A stretch of 64,000 bases of DNA, taken from the NCBI GenBank assembly GCA_033344795.1, contig JAWPMS010000001.1:1674001-1738000 (forward strand), written 5' to 3'. The notes under the pieces are model-generated. The model was not told the DNA's origin, searched no databases, and saw only the letters and a program-made list of their open reading frames with translations. Source of the stretch: SHLQ01 sp033344795 (lineage in GTDB: Bacteria; Actinomycetota; Acidimicrobiia; Acidimicrobiales; SHLQ01). Positions within the stretch are counted from its first letter, which is position 1, and each line of letters opens with the position of its first letter. Shown piece by piece: positions 1-7,642 of this stretch. The translations under genes and the position numbers were made by a program.

Positions 1-992
1 GACATGACGTGCGTCAGCTGCACCGTCGCGCCAACATCGGTGTGCCAGCGCCCATCGGCGAAGCGTGCTTGGACCTCTCCGAACACCGCAAGCTTCTCCT
101 CGAGTGGAGTGTTGGTCATCCACGGAGTCAGCCAGAAGCCGCGGATCTCCTTGAAGAGGAAGATCAGCTCGCCGGGGTTCGACATCGGCGGCGTCTCTGG
201 GCTCAGTGATCCGTAGATGAGCCACGTGCTGTTGCGTCCCATCGCGTTGAAGATCTTGGTGGAGGTCGCATCGACGACCGCGTCGATGAACATCTGGGGT
301 TTGTGCTCCGACATTGCCGCAGCGAGTTTCGCATCGAAGTCTGAATCGGTCTGATTGAGGATCACTGTGGCCCCGAGATCGTTCAGCACGTCGTCGTGCA
401 CATCGCGCCGAACGATCACTATCGACGCGAGCCCAGCGTCCCGGGCGAGCGCAATGATGAACTTCGACACTTGGCTTGCACCGGCGGTCAACACCACGCC
501 TGGGGACCCGGCAGCTCTTGCTTGTTCGAACATCGCCGCGGCAGTGAGCGGGTTCACGATGAATCCTGCCGCATCGTGATCGTTCACAGAATCGGGCATC
601 GGTATGCACAACAGGGCATCCGTGATTGCGTGTGTGGCCCACGTGCCAGAGCCGGTTGGAGGAGCGACGAAGCTCACTCGCTGACCGATCAGCGATGCCG
701 CATACGGGTCATCGCCGGAGGCAATCACGGTGCCGACTCCCTCGAAACCAGCCGCCTTGCCCTGTTGGCGCGGCTGACCGTATTCGCCTTTCAAGAAGTG
801 CAGATCCGACGGGTTGATCGTCGCCAGAGTCATCTCTATCAGAACCTGCGCGTCGTCGAGCTCTGGTAATTCGACTTCCCCTACTTCGAGGTAGTCGTCA
901 AACGATTCGTACCTGATGTGTCCCTCAGGAGATGACGTGTAGCCGTTCTGCTTCTGGAGGAGAGCGGTGAACGTGTCCGGGATGGAGGTCAT
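1..992 (-). CDS. MDR-family zinc-type/quinone oxidoreductase (3' end cut off)
   Basis: The reading frame opens at an ATG at 990-992 and stays open to the left edge, so at least 330 residues are present and the C-terminus is missing. The N-terminal half has the GroES-like fold signature (TINPSDLHFLKGEYG, then GFEGVGTV). The NAD(P)-binding half carries a Rossmann-type turn (VVLTAGASQVSKF) and a late GSLSPE segment. I see no cysteine-rich zinc-binding lobe, which favours the quinone reductase or enoyl reductase branch of the medium-chain dehydrogenase/reductase family over zinc alcohol dehydrogenases. The substrate cannot be told from sequence. It is transcribed in the same direction as the HDOD gene upstream, 42 bp away, so the two may share an mRNA. 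Confidence 0.85.
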   Translation of the reverse strand, partial: MTSIPDTFTALLQKQNGYTSSPEGHIRYESFDDYLEVGEVELPELDDAQVLIEMTLATINPSDLHFLKGEYGQPRQQGKAAGFEGVGTVIASGDDPYAASLIGQRVSFVAPPTGSGTWATHAITDALLCIPMPDSVNDHDAAGFIVNPLTAAAMFEQARAAGSPGVVLTAGASQVSKFIIALARDAGLASIVIVRRDVHDDVLNDLGATVILNQTDSDFDAKLAAAMSEHKPQMFIDAVVDATSTKIFNAMGRNSTWLIYGSLSPETPPMSNPGELIFLFKEIRGFWLTPWMTNTPLEEKLAVFGEVQARFADGRWHTDVGATVQLTHVM

Positions 993-1034
993 CCATGGAG
1001 GTTATGTCGTCGCGCCGTCAGCGCCGCACGCGGT

Positions 1035-1907
1035 TCAGCCTTGGTAACTGGCGAGGACTTCGTCGAAACGGCTTTGGACCAGGTCCATGAACACCGGCAG
1101 TCGCCGGGGTCGGATGCCGCAGAATTGCAGCCATCGCACCGCATCGTCAGCGAGTGGGGTCACCGCCGAGTTGGCTTCGTCTTCATCGCTGAGGAGCACA
1201 TCGGAGATCGCGTTCGCCGCAGCGACGGCGTGGGTGAGTGTGTCTGAGTTGGCAGCGACATCGTGGTGTCGGGTCACCGCGATCTGGACCGACATCGGGA
1301 AGCCCCAACCCCGCAGGACCGCGCCGCCGATCTCGGCGTGATCAGCTCCAAGGATTTCGATCTCCACTTCGTGGAGTGGCCTACCGGTCTGCTCTGAGGT
1401 GCTGACCATGTATTCGATGACCGAGGGAGCCAGGCTCTCGGCGATCACGAGCTTGCCAACGTCGTGCAACAGCGCCGCCGTGGATGCCATGGCGGGAATC
1501 CGCACGGGTGACTGATGAGCGATCACCTCGGCGCCGACCGCTGCGGCGAGCGAGTGCATCCACATCGCATTTGCATCCAGCCCGTACGCCGGAATGGCTG
1601 CGGACATGCGACCTTGCATCGCCCGCTTCATTGCCATGATGAGTACTTCTGACGTGCCAAGGCGAGCGACCGCGTCGGCTACGTCGGCAATCTCATAACG
1701 AGCGGCTGCCGTTGCGGAATTCGCGCGACGCAACAAGTCGACGCTCAGGACGGGGTCGTATCTGATGACGTCTGCAACTTCGACAAGACTTGCGTCTGGG
1801 TCCGAAGACAACTCGAGCAACTTGGTGATCGAAGCTGGCAGCGGGTCAATCCTGCCGGCCGCCTCGAGAATGTCGTCCCGACTGAGTACTGCATTTCGCG
1901 TGTTCAC
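1035..1907 (-). CDS. HDOD-domain signalling protein (copy 1)
   Basis: A 290-residue single-domain HDOD protein. The family is a degenerate relative of HD phosphohydrolases, usually regulatory and often acting near cyclic-di-nucleotide or stress signalling. The N-terminus has the typical LPPLP-like patch (IDPLPASITKLLEL) followed by a segment like those placing sequential helices (IRYDPVLSVDLLRRANS). The HD pair sits at about residues 148-149 (ALLHDVGKLV), followed by LGADHAEIGGAVLRGWG. The start is a GTG at 1905-1907 behind GGAG. It aligns without gaps over the first 150 residues with the second HDOD gene at 3329-4189, so the two are a recent-looking duplication on either side of the cyclopropane synthase gene. 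No output domain is attached. Partner and signal are unknown. Confidence 0.85.
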   Translation of the reverse strand: MNTRNAVLSRDDILEAAGRIDPLPASITKLLELSSDPDASLVEVADVIRYDPVLSVDLLRRANSATAAARYEIADVADAVARLGTSEVLIMAMKRAMQGRMSAAIPAYGLDANAMWMHSLAAAVGAEVIAHQSPVRIPAMASTAALLHDVGKLVIAESLAPSVIEYMVSTSEQTGRPLHEVEIEILGADHAEIGGAVLRGWGFPMSVQIAVTRHHDVAANSDTLTHAVAAANAISDVLLSDEDEANSAVTPLADDAVRWLQFCGIRPRRLPVFMDLVQSRFDEVLASYQG

Positions 1908-1928
1908 CTGAGCTCCGCCTTTTCAAGG

Positions 1929-1957
1929 TTCCTACCTATTGCAGTCTTCGGTAGGAA
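1929..1957. promoter_or_regulatory. 8-bp inverted repeat between cfa and HDOD copy 1
   Basis: TTCCTACC at 1929-1936 and its exact complement GGTAGGAA at 1950-1957 are separated by 13 nt. The repeat lies 22 bp before the HDOD start and 36 bp after the cfa stop on the same strand. It could be an operator for the HDOD gene or a weak hairpin after cfa. There is no clear T-run on the minus strand, so a simple intrinsic terminator is less likely. Confidence 0.4.
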
Positions 1958-1993
1958 GGGCGCTCATACTGAGTCGCAATTGGCCTGTTTGAC

Positions 1994-3244
1994 CTACCAA
2001 TCTGGGCGAAGAGTGAACACCTCAGCTGGTGCATTGTGCGGAATTCCAAGGACTTGGTGCAGCTCGATGTCTCCACGTTCGAACGCCACTGCTGAACCGG
2101 CCATGTAGAGACGCCACACCATCGCTCGCCCGCGTCCGACCTCGGCGACGGCGGCGTCCCAAGACGTCTCGAGGTTGCTCACCCACGCTCGCAGCGTCCG
2201 CGCGTAGTGGAGGCGAAGCGACTCCATGTGTCGGGCTTCGAAGCCGCTCTCCTGCATAGCGGTGATCGTCGCTCCGAGTTCGTGCAGTTCGCCGTCGGGG
2301 AATACGTAACGTTGAATGAATCCACCGGGCCCTGCGGGCTCGCCGTGTGCGGCGCGACCGATCGCATGATTCAGGAAGCGTCCACTCGGCGAGAGAAGGC
2401 CGTGAACTTTCGCAAAGTACGCCGCGAGCTCCTCGGGTCCCCCCACATGTTCGGCCATGCCGATCGAGCTGATTGCATCGAACGGGCCGTCATCGACGTC
2501 TCGATAGTCCTGAATTCGAATCTCGATCTGGTCGGTCAGCCCGGCATCGGCCACACGTTTGCGTGCCCGTTCTGCCTGCTGCACCGAGATGGTCACTCCA
2601 ACGGAGTGCACGCCGTAGTGCTTCGCGGCGTGCAGCACCATGGTTCCCCATCCGCAACCGATGTCGAGATGCCGCATTCCCGGCGCGAGCGCGAGCTTTC
2701 GACAGATCAGATCGTGTTTGTTCTGCTGGGCGGTGAACAACGCGTCGGAAGGTGATTCATACAGCGCGCAGCTGTAGGTCATGGAACGACCGAGGATCAG
2801 GTCGTAGAACTCGTTGGACACGTCGTAGTGGCTGGATATTGCTTTGGCATCGCGTGCACGACTGTGCAGTCGCCCGCTGAGACGAATCTCTTCGGGCGGC
2901 GGGGGTGGAACCCCGAGATGGGTCAGATCGCGAAGTCCGCTGAGGCCGAGCAGATCCATTGCCGGTCGAAGAAGTCTCCTTGCGCGTATTCGCTCTCGGA
3001 GCTGGGTCTGCACATCGAAGAGGCCAAAGATGTCGCCCTCTATTTCGACGTCACCCGCAACGATTGCGCGTGTGAAGCCAATCTCGGCGCCCCTGCTGGC
3101 CACGACGCGCTCGATCGCTCTGGGGGACACGATGCGCACCGTGGTGTCGCTCGCAGCGGGCCCCAGCGAGCTTCCGTCGTATCCGACGACGCGCACCGGT
3201 GGGTCGTCGCCCAGTATCAATCGGACTAGCCCTGCAACGTCCAT
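1994..3244 (-). CDS. cfa: Cyclopropane-fatty-acyl-phospholipid synthase family methyltransferase
   Basis: Transfers a methylene or methyl group from S-adenosylmethionine to double bonds of membrane phospholipid acyl chains. The 416-residue product has the family layout: an N-terminal lipid-binding part, then ISSHYDVSNEFYDLILGRSM, the SAM site LDIGCGWGTMVLHAA, and the carbonate-region motif SIGMAEHVGG. The ATG at 3242-3244 is chosen because GGGGGTGG lies just upstream; a TTG at 3275-3277 would add 11 residues that look like that ribosome site being read through. The length fits actinobacterial Cfa/CmaA/Ufa proteins. It may also make methyl-branched rather than cyclopropane products. It sits between two HDOD genes on the same strand. 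Confidence 0.9.
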   Translation of the reverse strand: MDVAGLVRLILGDDPPVRVVGYDGSSLGPAASDTTVRIVSPRAIERVVASRGAEIGFTRAIVAGDVEIEGDIFGLFDVQTQLRERIRARRLLRPAMDLLGLSGLRDLTHLGVPPPPPEEIRLSGRLHSRARDAKAISSHYDVSNEFYDLILGRSMTYSCALYESPSDALFTAQQNKHDLICRKLALAPGMRHLDIGCGWGTMVLHAAKHYGVHSVGVTISVQQAERARKRVADAGLTDQIEIRIQDYRDVDDGPFDAISSIGMAEHVGGPEELAAYFAKVHGLLSPSGRFLNHAIGRAAHGEPAGPGGFIQRYVFPDGELHELGATITAMQESGFEARHMESLRLHYARTLRAWVSNLETSWDAAVAEVGRGRAMVWRLYMAGSAVAFERGDIELHQVLGIPHNAPAEVFTLRPDW

Positions 3245-3328
3245 TGGAAAACCACCCCCAAAGGTCTGCGATTTCAATCATCGCATGACAAGGCAAACCT
3301 TGAAAAATGGAGGATGTATTCCCGGCGG

Positions 3329-4189
3329 TCAGAAGTTGTAGGCGCCCATGACTTCCTGCAGGCGATTGCTGATCGATTGCACGAGCGCGGGGATCTTCGA
3401 ATTGGCGACACCTGCGTGGTTCAGCGAGGAGGTGGTTCGATACTCGAGGGCCACCTCTCCTTCTCCGTGCAAAGGGATTGCCAGCGCCAGGTCGTTGGCC
3501 GCGGCTATCACGTGCGACAAGGTGTCCGAGGCGTCTGTGATGTTGTGGTGATTGATGAGCGCGATCTGGATCGACATCGGCATTTCCCACGACCGCACGA
3601 CGCTCGCACCGACTTCGCCATGGTCCGTGCCGAGGATTTCGCGTTCGATTTCGTCGAGCGGTCGAGGGTCCGTGGAGGAAACGTGAGCCAAGTGGTCCGA
3701 GAGCTCGTTCGGGAGCGCTTTGGCGATGACCAACTTGCCAACGTCGTGCAACAAGGCCGCGGTGCTTGCATGGCCGGGGATTCGAATCGTCGAGACGTCC
3801 GAAACGACCTCGGCGGCGATCGCTGAGGTGAGGGAATGACGCCACAACTCATCAGCGTCCATGCCGTACGCCCGGAGAGCCACGGTCATACGTCCCTGCA
3901 CTGCTCGTTTCATTGCGAGCCCGAGGACCTCTGCGGTTCCGAGTCGTGCCACCGCGACGGAAACTTCGCTGACCGGGTCGCGAACCGCGCTCCGGGCCGA
4001 GTTGGCGAGGCGAAGCACATCGACGGTCAGGATCGGGTCGTATCGGATGACTTCGGCCATGTCGGCCATGCTGGATGATGGGTCGTTCGTCAGTCGCAGG
4101 AGGCGCGTGATGCTCGCGGGGAGCGGGTCGATGCGCTCCGCTGCATCGATCAGGTCCTGCCGCGTGATCATTGCGCCCACATTGTTCAA
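3329..4189 (-). CDS. HDOD-domain signalling protein (copy 2)
   Basis: A 286-residue HDOD protein paralogous to the one at 1035-1907. The pair matches residue by residue from the first codon: both begin with M-N, reach the RIDPLPASIT patch at residue 19 and the LLHDVGK motif at residues 146-152, with no gap in between. That argues for the TTG start at 4187-4189 rather than the in-frame ATG at 4169-4171, and both genes carry the same ribosome-site context (AAGGCGGA). The C-terminal third has diverged more. Function is presumably regulatory, as in other stand-alone HDOD proteins. It precedes cfa by 84 bp on the same strand, so the three genes may be co-transcribed. Confidence 0.85.
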   Translation of the reverse strand: MNNVGAMITRQDLIDAAERIDPLPASITRLLRLTNDPSSSMADMAEVIRYDPILTVDVLRLANSARSAVRDPVSEVSVAVARLGTAEVLGLAMKRAVQGRMTVALRAYGMDADELWRHSLTSAIAAEVVSDVSTIRIPGHASTAALLHDVGKLVIAKALPNELSDHLAHVSSTDPRPLDEIEREILGTDHGEVGASVVRSWEMPMSIQIALINHHNITDASDTLSHVIAAANDLALAIPLHGEGEVALEYRTTSSLNHAGVANSKIPALVQSISNRLQEVMGAYNF

Positions 4190-4277
4190 CGTCTATCCGC
4201 CTTCAGCCGCCTTCGTCCCCTTCATCGACAGATCGCCGAGGATTCTGAATCGTTGAATGTGGAGTTGGCCGTTCGGC

Positions 4278-4496
4278 CTACTCGCCGGATGGACGTTCGG
4301 ACCGAACGAACGCATTCGACCGACCGAAGAGTCGGGCCCGCGGCCCGCGTTCGGTGAGATCGATGATCTGGCCTTCAGGCGCTGGCCGACCACCGTCAGT
4401 ATCGGACTTGGCCCGAAGCATGCGAGCGCGCGCACGGCGAGAGCGGCGCGCTACATCGAGCAGACTGCTTTCCGCGTCACTTCTCACGTGTTCCAT
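4278..4496 (-). CDS. Possible small basic protein, leaderless
   Basis: A 72-residue frame in an otherwise empty 466-bp gap. It starts with MEHVRSDAESSLLDVARRSR and is very rich in arginine and serine, with no recognised domain. The support is positional: TAGCCT (complement of 4503-4508) lies 6 nt before the ATG, the same spacing seen at more than a dozen firmly assigned genes in this window. The composition could equally be a random open frame in GC-rich DNA. The rest of the gap, about 4190-4277 and 4509-4655, shows no gene that I can support. Confidence 0.35.
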   Translation of the reverse strand: MEHVRSDAESSLLDVARRSRRARARMLRAKSDTDGGRPAPEGQIIDLTERGPRARLFGRSNAFVRSERPSGE

Positions 4497-4655
4497 CGCC
4501 CCAGGCTACGAATAGTCCGTGGTTGGGGTCAGAGAACAATGGCCCAATTTCGCAGTCGAAGGGAAGGGCAACCAATAGTTCAAGATTGAAATAGCCAAGA
4601 GTGAAATAGGATGGCAAGAGATCACCCCGCCCGACCTCAACAGCGGAGAGAGACC

Positions 4656-5156
4656 ATGACGACAGAACACGAGCACATCGACCGGACCGCAGAGTGGGAG
4701 GCGCTGCGAGACGCACATCTCAAACCGTCGTCGGAACGTCCCGCGTCTACCGCCCGTGGCGTTCATCACCTGGCCCTGCTTTCGTCGGACGTGGAGCGAA
4801 CGATTCGCTTCTACCAAGACGTGCTCGGGTTCCCCCTCACCGAACTGTTCGAGAATCGTGATTCGCCGGGTTCGACCCACTTCTTCTTCGATATCGGAAA
4901 CGGGAACCTCCTGGCCTTCTTCGACTTTCCAGTGCTCGACATGGGCCCTTACGCGGAGGTGCTGGGCAGCATGCATCATCTCGCGATCTCCGTGTCGCCA
5001 GAAAAGCACGAGGAGCTTCGAGGTCGCCTCGCCGAAAACGATGTGCCGATCGACTTCGATTTCAAGACGTCGATCTACTTCCGCGGCCCTGACGGCGAGC
5101 GCCTTGAGTTGATTGCCGACACCCTTGGCCAGATGTACGGCAATGAGGTAGTGTGA
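4656..5156 (+). CDS. VOC (glyoxalase/bleomycin resistance/dioxygenase) family protein
   Basis: A 166-residue single VOC protein made of two beta-alpha-beta-beta-beta modules. Module one begins GVHHLALLSSDVERTIRFYQ and contains SPGSTHFFFDIGNGN; module two begins HHLAISVSPEKHEEL and ends GPDGERLELIAD. His residues at the starts of the modules and the Glu in LELIAD are in the usual metal-ligand positions, so a metal-dependent lyase, dioxygenase or isomerase is plausible, but the substrate cannot be assigned. The ATG at 4656 follows GGAGAGAG; a longer frame from 4611 is discounted because it would read through that site. It is 54 bp upstream of the FAD-GcvT pair and might serve the same catabolic route. 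Confidence 0.85.
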   Translation: MTTEHEHIDRTAEWEALRDAHLKPSSERPASTARGVHHLALLSSDVERTIRFYQDVLGFPLTELFENRDSPGSTHFFFDIGNGNLLAFFDFPVLDMGPYAEVLGSMHHLAISVSPEKHEELRGRLAENDVPIDFDFKTSIYFRGPDGERLELIADTLGQMYGNEVV

Positions 5157-5210
5157 GACACTCTAACTGATCCGCTATAGCCTGTAATCCGCCTGCCAAA
5201 AGGGAGTGTC

Positions 5211-7640
5211 GTGCGCGACAACGCCAGAGTCGTCATCATCGGAGGCGGGGTGCATGGCGCCTCGCTGTTGTACCACCTAGCTCTCGAGGGGTGGACCGAC
5301 ACGATTCTCGTCGAAAAGGCAGAGCTCACGTCGGGCTCCACCTGGCATGCGGCCGGGCAGATCACCCGCTCGGTCGGTGACTACACCACCGCTGCCTTTC
5401 ACCACTATGCACTGGAGCTCTACGACCGTCTTCCGGCAGACACTGGTCAGGAGGTCTCGCTCCACACGCCCGGTGGCATTCGCGTGGCCTACACCGAGGA
5501 CGAACTCGAAGCACTTCGGACCCACCTCGGTGTTGGTCGATATCTCGACTATCCAATCGAATTGCTCGGCCCGGGTGAGCTCCAAGAATTGAACCCGTTC
5601 TACAACTTCGACGACGTGATCGCAGGCATCTGGACCGAGGGTGAGGGACACGTCGATCCGTCCGGCGTCACGATGGCGTTCGCCAACGGCGCGCGAGCCA
5701 AGGGTGCGGAGATCAGTCGTCGAAACCGAGTCATCGAGGTCAACAATCTCTCAAATGGTGAATGGGAAGTCGTAACCGAAAAGGGCACGATTACCTGCGA
5801 ACACGTCGTTGATGCGGGCGGTTGTTACGCAGACCAAGTCGCCGCGCTCTCGGGCTTTCGAGTACCCCAGGCGAACGTGTTGCACCACTATCTGGTCACC
5901 GAGGAAATCCCAGAACTCGCGGCAAACCCTGACTGGGAAATGCCGGTCATGCGCGACAATCGAGCCGCTGGATACATCCGCCAGGAACAGACGGCCGGCC
6001 TCATCGGGATCTACGAACTCGAAGGTGCCGAATCGATCTGGAAGGACGGGGTGCCATGGGAAGCAGAAAACCCGCTGTTCCCCGCTGACTACGACAAGAT
6101 CGCCACCTGGCTCGGCGAAGCCTTCAACCGGGCTCCCGTCATGGGAGAGGTCGGCATCAAGCGCGTCGTGCACGGCGCCATCACACACACGACTGACGGC
6201 CACATGCTTCTCGGACCGGCACCGGGTGTGAAGAACTACTGGCTGAATACTGGATCGTCGATCGGTCTTGCCTGGGGTCCAGGCGCGGGCCGCGAGTTGG
6301 CCCGCTGGATGGTTCACGGCGAGACGGAACTCAGCCTTCGCCACTATGACCCCCGTCGATATGGCTGGGCCGATCACGACTACCTCGACAAGAAGTGCAC
6401 CGAGGACTACGAGTGGATGTTCCGAGTCCACCCTCCCGGCCACGAACGTATGGCCGAGCGCCCGGTCAGGACCTCGGGCGTGCACGATCGCCTTGCAGCC
6501 AAACGGGCGATCTTCACGCAGACGTATGGGTGGGAATCACCGAAATGGTTCGTTCCCGAAGCCATGGCATTCGAAGACGCGGTGGGATGGCGACGCCCCG
6601 GCTGGTTCGAGCCAGTCCGTCAAGAGTGCAAGGCGGTGCGCGAGCGCGTGGGTGTCATGGACCTGACCGCGTTCGCCAAGTACGAGATCTCGGGAGCCGA
6701 CGCCCACACGTTCCTCGACCGGGTGTGTTCTGGCCGCGTGCCGACCGTCGATGGCAAGATCAATCTGAATTACCTGTTGACCCCTCAGGCGCGCATCGAA
6801 TCCGAGGTGACGGTGACCAGGCTCGGAGAAGATCGCTACTACGTGATCACCGCGGCCATGAACGAGACCAAGGACATCGACTGGTTCCGCCAGCACATCG
6901 ACGACAACGAAGACGTCTCGGTCACCGACCTCAGTACGACGCAGGGGGTTCTGGTGCTCGTCGGTCCGGACGCTCGTGCGACGCTTGCCGCCTGCACCGA
7001 TGCCGACGTCAGCAACGAGGCCTTCAAGTTCCTGACCGCCCAAACCATCAGCGTTGCCGGGGTCGACGTGTTGTGTCTCCGTGTTGGTTTCACCGGAGCT
7101 CGCGGCTGGGAGCTTCACATGCCCATCGAGCAGATGGGGGTCGTCTATGACGCGCTGTTCGATGCCGGAGCGCCGTTCAACATCGCAGACTTCGGCAACC
7201 ACGCGCTCAACTCGCTGCGTATCGAGAAGATGTATTTGACGCGCTTCGAGCTCACCCACGACATCGGTCCCGAACAAGCCAACGTGGGATTCTTCGTCAA
7301 GGAGGACAAGGGAGACTTCATCGGTAAGGCGGCCCTGGGCGCTCCACCGAGTGGGAATGCCTGGAAGCTCGTCTACATGGAGGTTGACGCCAACGGGGCT
7401 GACTGCCTCGGGGGCGAGGGTGTGTTCGCAGGAACCGCTGATGACGCTGCCGCGATCGGGCTGACGACGTCTGGTGGTTATGGGTACACCGTCGAGAAGA
7501 GCCTCGCGTTTGCGTACGTCGATGAAGCCAATGCGGTCCCGGGTACGGAGCTCGGGATCCTCATCCTCAACGAGATGCGCAAGGCGGTGGTGCTGGACGG
7601 CCCTGCCTTCGATCCGAACAACGAAGAACTCCGAGGGTAG
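5211..7640 (+). CDS. FAD-dependent dehydrogenase fused to GcvT domain (dimethylglycine/sarcosine dehydrogenase type), copy 1
   Basis: An 809-residue two-part enzyme. Residues 1 to about 380 form a D-amino-acid-oxidase-type FAD domain: VVIIGGGVHGASLLYHLALEG, then TSGSTWHAAGQ, whose His is the covalent flavin attachment site in mammalian dimethylglycine dehydrogenase. The C-terminal half is an aminomethyltransferase (GcvT) domain of the kind that passes the one-carbon unit to tetrahydrofolate (MDLTAFAKYEISG, GARGWELHMP, NSLRIEKMYL). Expected chemistry is oxidative demethylation of an N-methylglycine or related compound, feeding C1 metabolism. GTG start behind AAAGGGAG. The next gene is a paralogue 2 bp downstream, so the two are co-transcribed. 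Substrate assignment is inference. Confidence 0.9.
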   Translation: MRDNARVVIIGGGVHGASLLYHLALEGWTDTILVEKAELTSGSTWHAAGQITRSVGDYTTAAFHHYALELYDRLPADTGQEVSLHTPGGIRVAYTEDELEALRTHLGVGRYLDYPIELLGPGELQELNPFYNFDDVIAGIWTEGEGHVDPSGVTMAFANGARAKGAEISRRNRVIEVNNLSNGEWEVVTEKGTITCEHVVDAGGCYADQVAALSGFRVPQANVLHHYLVTEEIPELAANPDWEMPVMRDNRAAGYIRQEQTAGLIGIYELEGAESIWKDGVPWEAENPLFPADYDKIATWLGEAFNRAPVMGEVGIKRVVHGAITHTTDGHMLLGPAPGVKNYWLNTGSSIGLAWGPGAGRELARWMVHGETELSLRHYDPRRYGWADHDYLDKKCTEDYEWMFRVHPPGHERMAERPVRTSGVHDRLAAKRAIFTQTYGWESPKWFVPEAMAFEDAVGWRRPGWFEPVRQECKAVRERVGVMDLTAFAKYEISGADAHTFLDRVCSGRVPTVDGKINLNYLLTPQARIESEVTVTRLGEDRYYVITAAMNETKDIDWFRQHIDDNEDVSVTDLSTTQGVLVLVGPDARATLAACTDADVSNEAFKFLTAQTISVAGVDVLCLRVGFTGARGWELHMPIEQMGVVYDALFDAGAPFNIADFGNHALNSLRIEKMYLTRFELTHDIGPEQANVGFFVKEDKGDFIGKAALGAPPSGNAWKLVYMEVDANGADCLGGEGVFAGTADDAAAIGLTTSGGYGYTVEKSLAFAYVDEANAVPGTELGILILNEMRKAVVLDGPAFDPNNEELRG

Positions 7641-7642
7641 AA

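Noticed and set aside
4257..4589. 110-codon plus-strand frame in the gap before the VOC gene
   Set aside because: No ribosome site, no -10 box at leaderless distance and no domain; the opposite small frame at 4278-4496 is better placed, though itself weak.
5157..5210. GACACTC...GAGTGTC inverted repeat before the first FAD-GcvT gene, considered as a riboswitch or translation control hairpin
   Set aside because: The arms are 40 nt apart with no conserved riboswitch core, and a likely -10 box lies between them, so the first arm would probably not be transcribed.
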